Assembly (NCBI GenBank): GCA_002345575.1
Contig: DDVX01000007.1
Location: forward strand, 1-64,000
Direction: 5' to 3'
From: Stutzerimonas stutzeri
GTDB lineage: Bacteria; Pseudomonadota; Gammaproteobacteria; Pseudomonadales; Pseudomonadaceae
Length of the DNA stretch: 64,000 nt
Shown here: in pieces, positions 25,611 through 34,351 of the stretch
Layout: each line of letters starts with the position of its first letter
Numbering within the stretch: position 1 is the stretch's first letter
Program-made: the position numbers and the translations under genes
Notes under the pieces: generated by a model
The model's database searches: none
The model's input: the letters and a program-made list of their open reading frames with translations, nothing else
What the model was told of the DNA's origin: nothing

Positions 25611-26759
25611 ATGTCTGCAGCCCCCTGCTCCGCCGATGCCGCATCACCTGCAGCACGCAGCGCTACCCGTGTCGGCTTTTTCATGGCCGGCTTCGGGCTG
25701 TCCATATGGGCACCGCTGGTGCCTTATGTACGCGGGCGGATCGAGATGAGCGATGCGCTATTCGGCTCGCTGCTGCTGTGCATCGGCATCGGCTCACTGA
25801 GCTGGATGCCGCTTTCCGGCGTGCTGGTGAACCGTCACGGGATACGACCGGTAGTGCTTGCCAGCGTGGTGTTTCTGGCTTTAGCCCTCGCTGCGGTGGC
25901 CTTGACCGACTCAATCTGGGTCTTGGCCCTGGCGCTGTTTTGTTTCGGCGGCAGCCTGGGCGTCATCGATGTGGTGCTGAATATCCAGGGCGTGCTCATC
26001 GAACGCGAGACCGGCAGGCGCCATATGTCGAATTTTCACGGGATGTTCAGCCTGGGCTCGATCTGTGGCGCGCTGGCGCTGACCATGGCTCTAAGCCTGG
26101 GCCTGGCCCCAGAAACCGGCACACTGCTGATGATGATCCTGATCGTGCTGGCGAACCTGCTGGTGGCCCGCGGCTTCTTGCGCGATCGGGCACCTGCGGG
26201 TGGCATGGCGTTTATCCGTCCCACGGGCATGGTTTTGCTGGTCGGTGCCTTGTGTTTCGTCGTCTATCTGGCCGAGGGCGCAGTGCTGGACTGGAGCGCG
26301 CTTTACCTGATCGAGCAGAAAGCACTGAACACCGCCTTGGGCGGTTTGGGTTATGCGAGCTTCGCCCTGATGGTGACCATTGCTCGTTTCACTGGCGCTC
26401 CGGTGATCAATGCCCTGGGTACGGCACGGGTGATCAGCTTTGGCGGTTTGCTTGCGGCTATCGGCATTGCCATCGGTCTGTTCACGGAACACTGGGCCTT
26501 TGCGCTGCTGGGCTACGGGCTGTGTGGGCTTGGCTGCGCCAACGTCTCGCCGGTACTTATTTCGTCGTTGAGCCGTCAGCAGCTTATGCCGGTGCATCAG
26601 GCTGTAACGGCCGCTACCACCATCGGCTTTGCCGGCGTACTGGCCGGCCCGGCCCTTATGGGCGTGATCGCTCATTTCGCATCGCTGACCGTTGCATTCG
26701 GACTGGTTGCCCTGATGCTGGCCGGGCTGGTGCTGGGTAGCCGCCGTTTCGCAGACTGA
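25611..26759 (+). CDS. Major facilitator superfamily transporter
   Basis: A 382-residue permease with about twelve hydrophobic segments. The first half has GFFMAGFGLSIWAPLVPYVRGRI and a loop VNRHGIRPVV of the MFS GxxxDRxGRR type in reduced form. The compact size and sequence style resemble YbjJ-like MFS proteins. The substrate is unknown. Starts at 25566 (TTG) and 25581 (ATG) are in frame; I prefer 25611 because GAGG lies 7 bases upstream and the following residues are a normal cytoplasmic leader. Confidence 0.85.
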   Translation: MSAAPCSADAASPAARSATRVGFFMAGFGLSIWAPLVPYVRGRIEMSDALFGSLLLCIGIGSLSWMPLSGVLVNRHGIRPVVLASVVFLALALAAVALTDSIWVLALALFCFGGSLGVIDVVLNIQGVLIERETGRRHMSNFHGMFSLGSICGALALTMALSLGLAPETGTLLMMILIVLANLLVARGFLRDRAPAGGMAFIRPTGMVLLVGALCFVVYLAEGAVLDWSALYLIEQKALNTALGGLGYASFALMVTIARFTGAPVINALGTARVISFGGLLAAIGIAIGLFTEHWAFALLGYGLCGLGCANVSPVLISSLSRQQLMPVHQAVTAATTIGFAGVLAGPALMGVIAHFASLTVAFGLVALMLAGLVLGSRRFAD

Positions 26760-26800
26760 ATCTGGCGCACCACCCTGCTCCCGCATAGAATGCGCGCCCT

Positions 26801-27838
26801 ATGCGTATTCCAGACATCCACCAGCAACTTGCCGACATTGGCGCCAAGCCCGTGCACATCGGTCGGATAACCCGCGCCTGGCTCAAGGGCCAGCCTCTGG
26901 ATGCCGGTATCCGCCATCAGAAAAGCGAAGACTTCCTGCCGCTATCGGTACGCAACGGCCTGCCTGCGGTCAGTGCCGTCGTGGAGGGACTTGCCCACTT
27001 GAGCTCCGAACATCCGGCGGCTGATGGTTCCGCCCGGCTGCTGGTAGCGCTGGCCGACGGCCAGCTGGTAGAAAGCGTGCTGCTGCCGCGTGGCGGTTTG
27101 TGCGTTTCCAGCCAGATCGGCTGTGCTGTGGGCTGCGTGTTCTGCATGACTGGCAAGAGCGGTCTGCTACGCCAGCTCGGTAGCGCCGAGATAATCGCCC
27201 AGGTCGCGCTCGCCCGCCGCTTTCGCCCGGTAAAGAAAGTGGTCTTCATGGGCATGGGCGAGCCGGCACACAACCTCGACAACGTACTCGAGGCCATCGA
27301 CTTGCTGGGCACCGAAGGCGGCATAGCGCACAAAAACCTGGTCTTCTCCAGCGTTGGCGATCCGCGGATCTTCGAGCAACTGCCGCAACAGAAGGTCAAA
27401 CCGGCCTTGGCGCTGTCGCTGCACAGCACCGACGCAACGCTACGAGAGGCGCTTTTACCGCGTGCGCCGAAGATCGATCCAGCTGAGCTGGTAGAGCTGG
27501 GTGAAGCCTATGCACGACTGGTGGACTATCCGATCCAGTACCAATGGACCCTGCTCGAAGGTATTAACGACAGCCAGGCAGAAATGGACGGCATTATCCG
27601 GCTGCTCAGGGGCAAGTTCGCCATCATGAACGTGATTCCCTACAACAGCCTCGACGATGACCTCTACCAGCGGCCCACTACAGAGCGCATTCATCAGATC
27701 ATGCGTTATCTGCACGAGAATGGCGTGCTGACCAAGGTGCGCAACTCCGCCGGCCAGGATATCGAAGGCGGCTGCGGCCAACTGCGCGCTCGCGCTGAGC
27801 AGGCACTCAAGGCACCGAGAAGAATCACCGCCGGCTGA
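26801..27838 (+). CDS. RlmN/Cfr-family radical SAM RNA methyltransferase
   Basis: A 345-residue radical SAM enzyme with the cluster motif C108-x3-C112-x2-C115 (GCAVGCVFCMTG). It also has the two extra cysteines needed for RlmN chemistry: C101, seven residues before the cluster as in E. coli RlmN, and a C-terminal Cys in GGCGQLR near 328. GMGEP and SLHSTDATLREALLP are further family motifs. RlmN methylates A2503 of 23S rRNA and A37 of some tRNAs. This protein lacks the usual RlmN gene neighbours (ndk, pilW/pilF, hisS, ispG), so it is probably a paralogue whose RNA target is not certain. Confidence 0.85.
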   Translation: MRIPDIHQQLADIGAKPVHIGRITRAWLKGQPLDAGIRHQKSEDFLPLSVRNGLPAVSAVVEGLAHLSSEHPAADGSARLLVALADGQLVESVLLPRGGLCVSSQIGCAVGCVFCMTGKSGLLRQLGSAEIIAQVALARRFRPVKKVVFMGMGEPAHNLDNVLEAIDLLGTEGGIAHKNLVFSSVGDPRIFEQLPQQKVKPALALSLHSTDATLREALLPRAPKIDPAELVELGEAYARLVDYPIQYQWTLLEGINDSQAEMDGIIRLLRGKFAIMNVIPYNSLDDDLYQRPTTERIHQIMRYLHENGVLTKVRNSAGQDIEGGCGQLRARAEQALKAPRRITAG

Positions 27839-27898
27839 GGCACATCCTGCGCTTTTGCAGGTCATAGATCGCGCCCGCAGATACCCATCAGGACAGAT

Positions 27899-29215
27899 AT
27901 GCATACATTGGAACGTCTCAGACGCGGCGAGCTAACGGGTATCACCCGGCTCGATCTTTCCGAAGCACTGACGGAATTTCCGAGGGAAATCTTCGATCTG
28001 GCCGATAGCCTGGAAGTGCTCAACCTCTCCGGCAACCAGCTGTCGAGTCTCCCGGACGACCTCTCACGACTGAATAAGCTGCGCATTCTGTTCTGCTCGG
28101 ACAATGCCTTTGATGAAGTTCCGGCAGTCCTTGGCGAGTGCCATGAGCTGGAAATGGTTGGTTTCAAGGCCAATCGTATCCGTAGGATGCCCGCCGCGGC
28201 GCTGCCACCGAAGCTGCGCTGGCTGATCCTCACCGACAACCAGCTTGAGCTCCTGCCAGAGGAAATCGGACACTGCGAGCGCTTGCAGAAGTTGATGCTG
28301 GCCGGCAATCGACTGCAGGCACTGCCGGAGACGCTCGCCGACTGTCATCAACTGGAATTGCTGCGCGTCGCGGCCAACCAGCTGCCCGGCCTACCCGACT
28401 GGCTGCTGGAGATGCCGCGCCTGAGCTGGCTGGCCTTTGCCGGCAACCCATTCAGCGATGCCATTGAAGCCGAGGTGCTGGCGCAGCATCCGCTGCCGCC
28501 GATTCAACGTGAACAGCTGGTTCTGGGCGAGGTGCTTGGTCAGGGTGCTTCCGGTGTGATCCATCGCGCCGACTGGCAACCGCCACAACAGCCAGCCAAA
28601 GCAATGGCCGCCAAGCTGTTCAAAGGCAGCCTTACCAGCGATGGCCTGCCCCACAGCGAAATGGCCGCTTGCATTGCAGCAGGCGAGCATCCCAATCTGG
28701 TTCGAATCGCCGGGCCGTTGGCCGAGCATGAAGATGCTTCGCCAGGCTTACTGATGGAACTGATCGATCCAGCGTTCAAGGTGCTCGCTGGCCCGCCGTC
28801 ACTCGCCAGCTGCACGCGCGACTGTTACGCGCCGCAGCAACGCTTTACTGCCGAACAGGTGCTGCACATTGCCACCGGCGTAGCCAATGCCGTCGCGCAT
28901 CTGCATGCGCGCGGCATTCTTCATGGCGATCTCTATGGCCACAACCTGCTTGTTGATCCGACGGGCAGAGCCCTGCTGAGCGATTTCGGCGCTGCTTCCT
29001 TCCACGATCCGCTTAGCAAGCAAGGACTGAAGTTGCAGTTGCTTGAAGCCAGGGCGTTCGGCTATCTGTTGGAAGAGTTGCTGGAATGTTGTGATGAAAG
29101 CGCGCACGACCCACGCCTCGAGCAAATGGCCCGCCTCAAACAACGGTGTCTGGACAGCCCGGAGCAGCGCCCCGACTTCAAAAGCCTGGCCCAAGGGCTG
29201 CATGCGTTCAGCTAG
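27899..29215 (+). CDS. Leucine-rich-repeat protein fused to a Ser/Thr-type kinase
   Basis: A 438-residue fusion. Residues about 1-190 hold some seven leucine-rich repeats (LEVLNLSGNQLSSLPDDLSRL, LRWLILTDNQLELLPEEIG and others). Residues about 205-438 are a protein kinase domain: glycine loop LGQGASG near 215, Lys in AAKLFKG, catalytic loop HGDLYGHN near 342 (HGD in place of HRD) and DFGAAS near 361. All catalytic residues are present, so activity is plausible. No membrane segment is seen, so it is cytoplasmic. Such LRR-kinases are conserved in Pseudomonas without a known substrate. A ribosome site (AGGA) precedes the ATG. Confidence 0.85.
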   Translation: MHTLERLRRGELTGITRLDLSEALTEFPREIFDLADSLEVLNLSGNQLSSLPDDLSRLNKLRILFCSDNAFDEVPAVLGECHELEMVGFKANRIRRMPAAALPPKLRWLILTDNQLELLPEEIGHCERLQKLMLAGNRLQALPETLADCHQLELLRVAANQLPGLPDWLLEMPRLSWLAFAGNPFSDAIEAEVLAQHPLPPIQREQLVLGEVLGQGASGVIHRADWQPPQQPAKAMAAKLFKGSLTSDGLPHSEMAACIAAGEHPNLVRIAGPLAEHEDASPGLLMELIDPAFKVLAGPPSLASCTRDCYAPQQRFTAEQVLHIATGVANAVAHLHARGILHGDLYGHNLLVDPTGRALLSDFGAASFHDPLSKQGLKLQLLEARAFGYLLEELLECCDESAHDPRLEQMARLKQRCLDSPEQRPDFKSLAQGLHAFS

Positions 29216-29238
29216 CGCTTAAGCGAAGCGACTTGATT

Positions 29239-29748
29239 TCAACAGGCTGGCTGACCTGCCGTGTATTTGTCGGCAGGGTCGATCGCAGCGCCCAAATCAC
29301 GGATAGCTGTGGCACCAATCAGAAGTGGGTAGCTGAAATGGCTACGGTCGGTGAGGTTCACCTCGGTCTCGCGTAGCTCGTTGCCGATACACAGCTGCAT
29401 GCTGATGAGCGGACGTTCGACTCGTGGCGCCTCGCCATCAAGATCGACGTCATTCACCTCTTCGGCGCGCGACTTGATCTGACTGATACCGATCAGAGGC
29501 ACTTCGTAGAGCGTGTCGTCGGCGCCTTCAACAGCCAGACGGAAGCGAATCCAGTCTTCACCGTCGCGCTGGAAACGTTCGATATCGCGCGCCGACAGCG
29601 ATGCGGTCATGGCCCCAGTGTCCATCTTGGCAGGCAAGACCTTGCCAATTTCTTCAACTTTGATGTGTTCGTAACGACCGTACAGAACGGGTTCGGCCGC
29701 GATTGCTGGCAGCGCCAGCAATCCAGTGAGAAATAGAATGCGGGACAA
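29239..29748 (-). CDS. Exported retropepsin-like protease (RimK/LysX, 'ATP-dependent zinc protease' family)
   Basis: About 169 residues: a signal peptide (SRILFLTGLLALPAIAA) followed by a single retropepsin-like domain with the active-site motif AKMDTGAMTASL (Asp-Thr-Gly) and a second conserved segment YPLLIGATAIRDLGAAIDP. The family name 'ATP-dependent zinc protease' is historic; the fold is aspartic protease. I chose the TTG at 29748 because AAGGAG lies 6 bases before it. The ATG at 29763 lies upstream of that ribosome site and has none of its own; it would add MKEPV. The substrate is unknown and the location is likely periplasmic. Confidence 0.8.
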   Translation of the reverse strand: MSRILFLTGLLALPAIAAEPVLYGRYEHIKVEEIGKVLPAKMDTGAMTASLSARDIERFQRDGEDWIRFRLAVEGADDTLYEVPLIGISQIKSRAEEVNDVDLDGEAPRVERPLISMQLCIGNELRETEVNLTDRSHFSYPLLIGATAIRDLGAAIDPADKYTAGQPAC

Positions 29749-29765
29749 AACAGGCTCCTTCATGT

Positions 29766-29783
29766 CGATAGTGGAAACTATCG
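29766..29783. other. Short perfect inverted repeat
   Basis: CGATAGT-GGAA-ACTATCG is a perfect 7-bp inverted repeat just upstream of the protease start on the minus strand. It could be a repressor site or a leader stem. No match to a known operator is claimed. Confidence 0.35.
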
Positions 29784-29922
29784 ATAGCCGTCCTGCCGTT
29801 GCGTTCCATCCATCCCCTTACAAAACGTTTCGTTGAAGCATCACGATTTATGAGGTTAGGGACGTAAACACCCTGTCCTCGCGGCTATCATTCATCCCTT
29901 TTCGAGCTTCCGGCCCCAACCA

Positions 29923-30345
29923 ATGAACCCACCTGACTCGTCCCACAGCGCTACGTCTCTGGAGCACGACCCGTTTGTGATCGGACTAAAGCAGCGGCTT
30001 CCCGAAGAGCTGCGTGACAGCTTCTCCGATGAACAGCTGCGCGGCCTGCGCAGTGCCCTCGCCACCCGCTCCTGGGCTCGGCACAAGCTGGACCTGCGAG
30101 GAACCTTCTCCCTCTGGCGCACCCAGTACTATTTCGTGGTGGTCGGCGGGCGCAACAAGCGCAATCTGTCTCGTGCGCAAGAGAAGCTATCGATAGCAGC
30201 GAAGGCCGGTGCGATCACGCTGTTCCTATTTTTCTCTGCGGCGCTGGGCTTCGTCGCTCTCTATGTCCTGAAGTCCGCCCTGGGCATTGACCTGCTGCCC
30301 AACCATTCCCTGGGCCTGTGGGACTGGTTCAAGGGCAGCCGTTGA
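29923..30345 (+). CDS. Conserved Pseudomonas membrane-anchored protein, unknown function
   Basis: A 140-residue protein with a soluble N-terminal part (DPFVIGLKQRLPEELRDSFSDEQL..., then HKLDLRGTFSLWRTQYYFVVVGGRNKRNLSR) and one transmembrane helix near residues 95-117 (ITLFLFFSAALGFVALYVLK). I do not recognise a named domain. The Arg-rich segment before the membrane helix suggests the N-terminus stays in the cytoplasm. It ends 3 bases before the stop of the convergent methyltransferase gene. Confidence 0.65.
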   Translation: MNPPDSSHSATSLEHDPFVIGLKQRLPEELRDSFSDEQLRGLRSALATRSWARHKLDLRGTFSLWRTQYYFVVVGGRNKRNLSRAQEKLSIAAKAGAITLFLFFSAALGFVALYVLKSALGIDLLPNHSLGLWDWFKGSR

Positions 30346-30348
30346 GCT

Positions 30349-31416
30349 TCAGCCCGCACTAAGCCTCAGCAGTGTGTGACCTAGCCCGATGTCGTCAACC
30401 TGCTCGACGATTACAAAGCCGGCCTCTTCGACGATGGCCAGGAAGTCGTCACTGCGATAGAAGCGGCTGTTGCCGTTGGCAAGGCAGGTGAAATAAAGCG
30501 AAGTGGCGTTGAGGCTGTAGGCCGCCGCTTCGAAATGCTGACGGTCCCAGAACAGCTCGAGGATGTAAACACTGGCCTCCGGCCGCATGGCGGCGCGAAC
30601 TCGTCGCAGGATGCGCAAGATCTCCATGGGCGAAAAGCAATCGAGGAACTGGCTCATCCACCAGATATCAGCGTGCTCGGGCAAAGCCTGGCTTTCGTCG
30701 AGAATATTCATTGGATGACCATGAATCCTGTCGGCAAAACCCTGCTCGCGAGCATTCTCCATCGCCAGTTCCAACTGACGCGGCAGATCAACAATGGTGA
30801 CTTCAACTTCTGCATCGTGGGCGCAGCACTGCAGTGACCAGCGACCGGTATTGCCGCCAATATCGACGATACGCTTCGGCTTGTTGGCGAACACATGCCT
30901 GAGCAGTTCAGGAAAGGCCTGGTCGCTGTAGAAATGATCAAAGGCGAACCAGCTCTGCCGCGCCGGCTCAGGCAGCTGGGCCAAGCCTTCATAAATGGTC
31001 GGCCAGTCGCCCAGCTCTTTCAGCCCCTCAGGACGACCGTTGTGTATGGCCGCGCTTAAATGCGTCATGGCCCGGTAGCAGACGTCTGCAGTGAAATCCA
31101 TGTTGATGCGCGTCATCGCATCGTGCAGCAGGAAATGACCGATGCGTGCGAGCCGGTAGGTATCTGCTTGAGAAGTGACAATCAACGCACTGAGGCCCAT
31201 GTCCAGCAGCACCTTGACGCCATACTCAGAAACCCCACAGCTGGCTGCTATCTGCGCTGCCGTAAGCCCTTGAGCACCTGCCTCGTCCAGAACTGCCAGG
31301 ATGCCCAGCTCTTGCATGCTGCGTGCCGCTTGGAAGGCCACCGGTGCAAAGGCCAGTTTTTGAGCCTGTTCCTTGGCCTGCAGAGCTGTCAGGGGGTCCC
31401 GTTCGTAATGACTCAA
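30349..31416 (-). CDS. SAM-dependent O-methyltransferase-like protein
   Basis: A 355-residue protein with an N-terminal winged-helix dimerisation domain (GLTAAQIAASCGVSEYGVKVLLD) and a class I methyltransferase domain with motif I VDIGGNTGRWSLQC near residue 195 and an acidic loop VTIVDLPRQLELA. This is the layout of the O-methyltransferase (PF00891-like) group; the substrate is unknown. The start is a TTG at 31416, chosen because AAGGAG lies 7 bases upstream and no ATG fits the domain start. It has no evident biosynthetic neighbours. Confidence 0.8.
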   Translation of the reverse strand: MSHYERDPLTALQAKEQAQKLAFAPVAFQAARSMQELGILAVLDEAGAQGLTAAQIAASCGVSEYGVKVLLDMGLSALIVTSQADTYRLARIGHFLLHDAMTRINMDFTADVCYRAMTHLSAAIHNGRPEGLKELGDWPTIYEGLAQLPEPARQSWFAFDHFYSDQAFPELLRHVFANKPKRIVDIGGNTGRWSLQCCAHDAEVEVTIVDLPRQLELAMENAREQGFADRIHGHPMNILDESQALPEHADIWWMSQFLDCFSPMEILRILRRVRAAMRPEASVYILELFWDRQHFEAAAYSLNATSLYFTCLANGNSRFYRSDDFLAIVEEAGFVIVEQVDDIGLGHTLLRLSAG

Positions 31417-31592
31417 AGCGCATCTCCTTGCTTGATGAAAACCCTGCGGATGGACATCGCAGAGCGCACGAACACATGGTTATCAGCATTGAAAAACTGA
31501 TCACCGACGAACGCGGGGATGATGCCCACTTCATGGACTGCATTCCATGACTAGACTCTCTGCTAACTGCAATTATCGCTTCGAGGTAGACC

Positions 31593-31811
31593 ATGAGTGA
31601 CAAGCAGGAACGCAAGACGCTTACGCTCAGACAGATGCTGCAAAGCATCCTGGCGGGGGCACTGGGAGTGCAGAGTGGCAAGAATCGCGCACGTGATTTC
31701 GAGCAGGGCAAGCCCGCACACTTTATAGCGCTAGGATTCGCCTTTACCCTGCTGTTTATCCTGACGATTCTGGGAGTCGTCAAGCTGGTGCTTTATCTGG
31801 CAGGCCTATGA
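31593..31811 (+). CDS. DUF2970 small membrane protein
   Basis: A 72-residue protein with the DUF2970 pattern LRQMLQSILAGALGVQSGKNRARDF followed by one transmembrane helix (HFIALGFAFTLLFILTILGVVKLVLYL). Function is unknown. It is widespread in beta- and gamma-proteobacteria. It faces the 36-residue membrane protein gene to its right. Confidence 0.82.
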   Translation: MSDKQERKTLTLRQMLQSILAGALGVQSGKNRARDFEQGKPAHFIALGFAFTLLFILTILGVVKLVLYLAGL

Positions 31812-31839
31812 AAGGTACAGACGGGTTTTGATGCCCAGA

Positions 31840-31950
31840 TTACTGCTGGCTGACCCAAAACACCGCCGTTGCTACTGCCAGAAGGATCAGTACAAGAATG
31901 GCAGTGGCATCTGCCCGGCTATCGTTGCCGCGATTGAAATGTTCGCCCAT
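31840..31950 (-). CDS. 36-residue single-helix membrane peptide
   Basis: This short frame reads MGEHFNRGNDSRADA followed by a hydrophobic helix (TAILVLILLAVATAVFW) and a VSQQ end. A hydrophilic N-terminus plus one clean membrane helix is typical of real small membrane proteins. AGGAAAAAGAAC before the ATG gives a ribosome site. It is convergent with the DUF2970 gene and divergent from the sulfite reductase gene. Function unknown. Confidence 0.6.
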   Translation of the reverse strand: MGEHFNRGNDSRADATAILVLILLAVATAVFWVSQQ

Positions 31951-32085
31951 GTTCTTTTTCCTTTTATCGAACTCACTGCAGAATAGTTAAGACCACCTCG
32001 GCAAGGCTCACCACTCCGACAGTCCAAATACCCAAAAAGCATCATTTGGTTCTAAACATATTCCCAAACATCACTTTTGCGTATA

Positions 32086-32098
32086 ACCAGTAACTGGT
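32086..32098. promoter_or_regulatory. Inverted repeat in the sulfite reductase leader
   Basis: ACCAGT-A-ACTGGT is a perfect 6-bp inverted repeat overlapping a possible -10 (TATAAC, 32082-32087), with no recognisable -35. It lies about 67 bases before the cysI ATG. Sulfite reductase genes are usually controlled by CysB. This site could be part of such control, but CysB sites are too loosely defined to assign it. Confidence 0.3.
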
Positions 32099-32164
32099 AT
32101 CGTGCCGCCCTTCCCTCATTGGGTGCGCGGCCGTGCGCGCGACAAGCTGTAGACAGGACCCCAC

Positions 32165-33823
32165 ATGTACGTTTATGACCAGTACGACCAACACATCATC
32201 GAAGATCGCGTACATCAGTTCCGCGATCAGATTCGCCGCTATCTAGCCGGCGAACTCACCGATGCCGAGCTCCTGCCGCTGCGCCTGCAGAATGGCTTGT
32301 ACATTCAGCGTTACGCGCCGATGCTGCGCGTTGCCGTGCCCTATGGCCTGCTGTCCTCCACCCAGTTGCGCAAGCTGGCGGACATCGCCCGCAATTACGA
32401 TAAGGGCTACGCCCACATCAGCACGCGGACAAACGTTCAGTTCAACTGGCCCCAGCTCGAGGACGTACCGGATATTCTCGCCGAACTGGCCACGGTGCAG
32501 ATGCACGCAATCCAGACCAGCGGCAACTGCATCCGCAACACCACCACCGACCAGTTCGCTGGCGTGGCCAAGGATGAACTGGTTGATCCGCGCCCTTGGT
32601 GCGAGATCATCCGCCAGTGGTCGACCTTCCACCCTGAATTCGCCTTCCTGCCGCGCAAGTTCAAGATCGCTATCAACGGCGCCGTGAGCGACCGCGCAGC
32701 GATTGAGGTCCACGATATTGGCCTTGAAGCGGTACAGAACGAAGCCGGCGAGTTGGGTTTCCGCGTATCCGTAGGCGGCGGCTTGGGTCGGACGCCCATC
32801 GTTGGCAGCTTCATCAACGAATTCCTGCCCTGGCAACACCTGCTGACCTACCTCGACGCCATTCTGCGTGTGTACAACCGCTATGGCCGTCGCGACAACA
32901 AGTTCAAGGCGCGTATCAAGATTTTGGTTAAGGCGCTCACGCCTGAAGTCTTCGCCGAACGCGTCGACGCAGAGTGGGAATACCTAAAGGACGGCCCGAA
33001 CACTCTGACCGAGGCTGAGGTCGAGCGCATCAGCAAGTTCTTTGTCGATCCGACCTACAAGACCTTGGAAGATCAGAGCGCAGCCCTCGTACAGCTCGAC
33101 GCCGAGCATCCCGGCTTTGCCCGCTGGCGCCAGCGCAACGTGGTGGCACACAAGAAGCCCGGTTACGCCGCCGTCACCCTGTCGCTGAAGAGCACCGGCG
33201 TCGCGCCCGGTGATGTCACCGACAAGCAGATGGACACCATCGCCGACCTGGCTGATCGCTATAGCTTCGGCGAGGTGCGCAACTCTCACGAACAGAACAT
33301 GATCCTCGCCGACGTCGAGCAGGCGCGTCTGTTCGAGCTGTGGAACGAGCTGCGCGAACTGGGCGTGGCCACCCCTAACATCGGGTTGCTGACCGATATC
33401 ATCTGCTGCCCAGGCGGAGATTTCTGCTCGCTGGCCAACGCCAAGTCAATCCCCATCGCCGAAGCCATCCAGCGTCGCTTCGAGGATCTGGACTACTTGT
33501 TCGATATCGGTGATCTGGACCTGAACATCTCCGGTTGCATGAATGCCTGTGGCCACCACCATGTGGGCCATATCGGCATTCTCGGCGTGGACAAGAAAGG
33601 CGCCGAGTTCTACCAGGTTTCCCTCGGTGGCAGCTCGGGCCGCGACGCAAGCCTGGGACAGATCCTTGGCCCATCCTTTGCTCAGGATGTGATGCCCGAC
33701 GTAATTGAAAAGCTCATCGACGTTTATGTGGAGCGGCGCACTGAAGATGAACAGTTTCTCGACACCTACCGCCGTATCGGCATCGACCCCTTCAAGGAGC
33801 GCGTCTATGCAGCGAATCATTAA
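32165..33823 (+). CDS. cysI: Siroheme/4Fe-4S nitrite/sulfite reductase (CysI type)
   Basis: A 552-residue two-repeat siroheme enzyme, most likely the assimilatory sulfite reductase making sulfide for cysteine. Cluster ligands are visible as CCPGGDFC near residues 416-423 and CMNAC near 458-462. The N-terminal half has RTNVQFNWPQLED and the substrate-side motif NCIRNTTTDQFAG. The start has an AGGA ribosome site. The downstream DUF934 gene overlaps by 17 bases, a pairing found in many pseudomonads for assimilatory sulfite reductase. No flavoprotein (CysJ) lies alongside, so electrons may come from ferredoxin or a distant reductase. Confidence 0.9.
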   Translation: MYVYDQYDQHIIEDRVHQFRDQIRRYLAGELTDAELLPLRLQNGLYIQRYAPMLRVAVPYGLLSSTQLRKLADIARNYDKGYAHISTRTNVQFNWPQLEDVPDILAELATVQMHAIQTSGNCIRNTTTDQFAGVAKDELVDPRPWCEIIRQWSTFHPEFAFLPRKFKIAINGAVSDRAAIEVHDIGLEAVQNEAGELGFRVSVGGGLGRTPIVGSFINEFLPWQHLLTYLDAILRVYNRYGRRDNKFKARIKILVKALTPEVFAERVDAEWEYLKDGPNTLTEAEVERISKFFVDPTYKTLEDQSAALVQLDAEHPGFARWRQRNVVAHKKPGYAAVTLSLKSTGVAPGDVTDKQMDTIADLADRYSFGEVRNSHEQNMILADVEQARLFELWNELRELGVATPNIGLLTDIICCPGGDFCSLANAKSIPIAEAIQRRFEDLDYLFDIGDLDLNISGCMNACGHHHVGHIGILGVDKKGAEFYQVSLGGSSGRDASLGQILGPSFAQDVMPDVIEKLIDVYVERRTEDEQFLDTYRRIGIDPFKERVYAANH

Positions 33824-34307
33824 AGGCGAGCAGGTCATCGACGAAAGCTGGCACCTGCTGCCCAAGGACGTAGCGCTGGAAGATCTGTCCAACTGCGACG
33901 ACCTGATCGTGCCACTACAGCTGTGGCGCGAGCACGCCCATGCGCTGAAAGCGCGCGACGGCGGGCTAGGCATCTGGCTGGACGCCGACGAAGCAGTAGA
34001 AGAGATCGCCGATGACCTGCAAAACTTCCAGGTCGTAGCGCTCAACTTTCCGGTGTTCACCGATGGCCGCCACTACTCCAGCGCGCGCTTATTACGTGAG
34101 CGCTATGCCTACAAGGGCGAGATCCGTGCGATTGGTGACGTGCTGCGTGATCAGCTGTTCTACATGCGCCGTTGCGGCTTCGACGCCTTCGCCGTGCGCC
34201 CGGACCGTGATCCCTACGACGCACTGCAGAGCCTGAAGGACTTTTCAGTAACCTATCAATCGTCTGTTGATGAGCCGCTGCCGCTTTTCCGCCGCCGTCA
34301 GGGCTAA
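33807..34307 (+). CDS. DUF934 protein, sulfite reductase partner
   Basis: A 166-residue protein with the DUF934 pattern ALNFPVFTDGRHYSSARLLRER and RRCGFDAFAVRPDRDP. DUF934 genes are nearly always next to cysI/cysH in proteobacteria and are presumed to help sulfite reduction or electron delivery, without firm biochemistry. The ATG at 33807 lies 17 bases inside the cysI end, implying coupled translation. An in-frame longer start would run over 100 bases into cysI and is not credible. A strong terminator follows. Confidence 0.87.
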   Translation: MQRIIKGEQVIDESWHLLPKDVALEDLSNCDDLIVPLQLWREHAHALKARDGGLGIWLDADEAVEEIADDLQNFQVVALNFPVFTDGRHYSSARLLRERYAYKGEIRAIGDVLRDQLFYMRRCGFDAFAVRPDRDPYDALQSLKDFSVTYQSSVDEPLPLFRRRQG

Positions 34308-34325
34308 TTACCCTTCAGCACAAAA

Positions 34326-34351
34326 GAAAAACCCGCCAAGGCGGGTTTTTC
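34326..34351. terminator. Bidirectional intrinsic terminator
   Basis: GAAAAACCCGCC-AA-GGCGGGTTTTTC is a perfect 12-bp stem with A and T runs on both sides. It can end the cysI-DUF934 transcript on the plus strand and the 32-residue gene on the minus strand. Confidence 0.9.
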
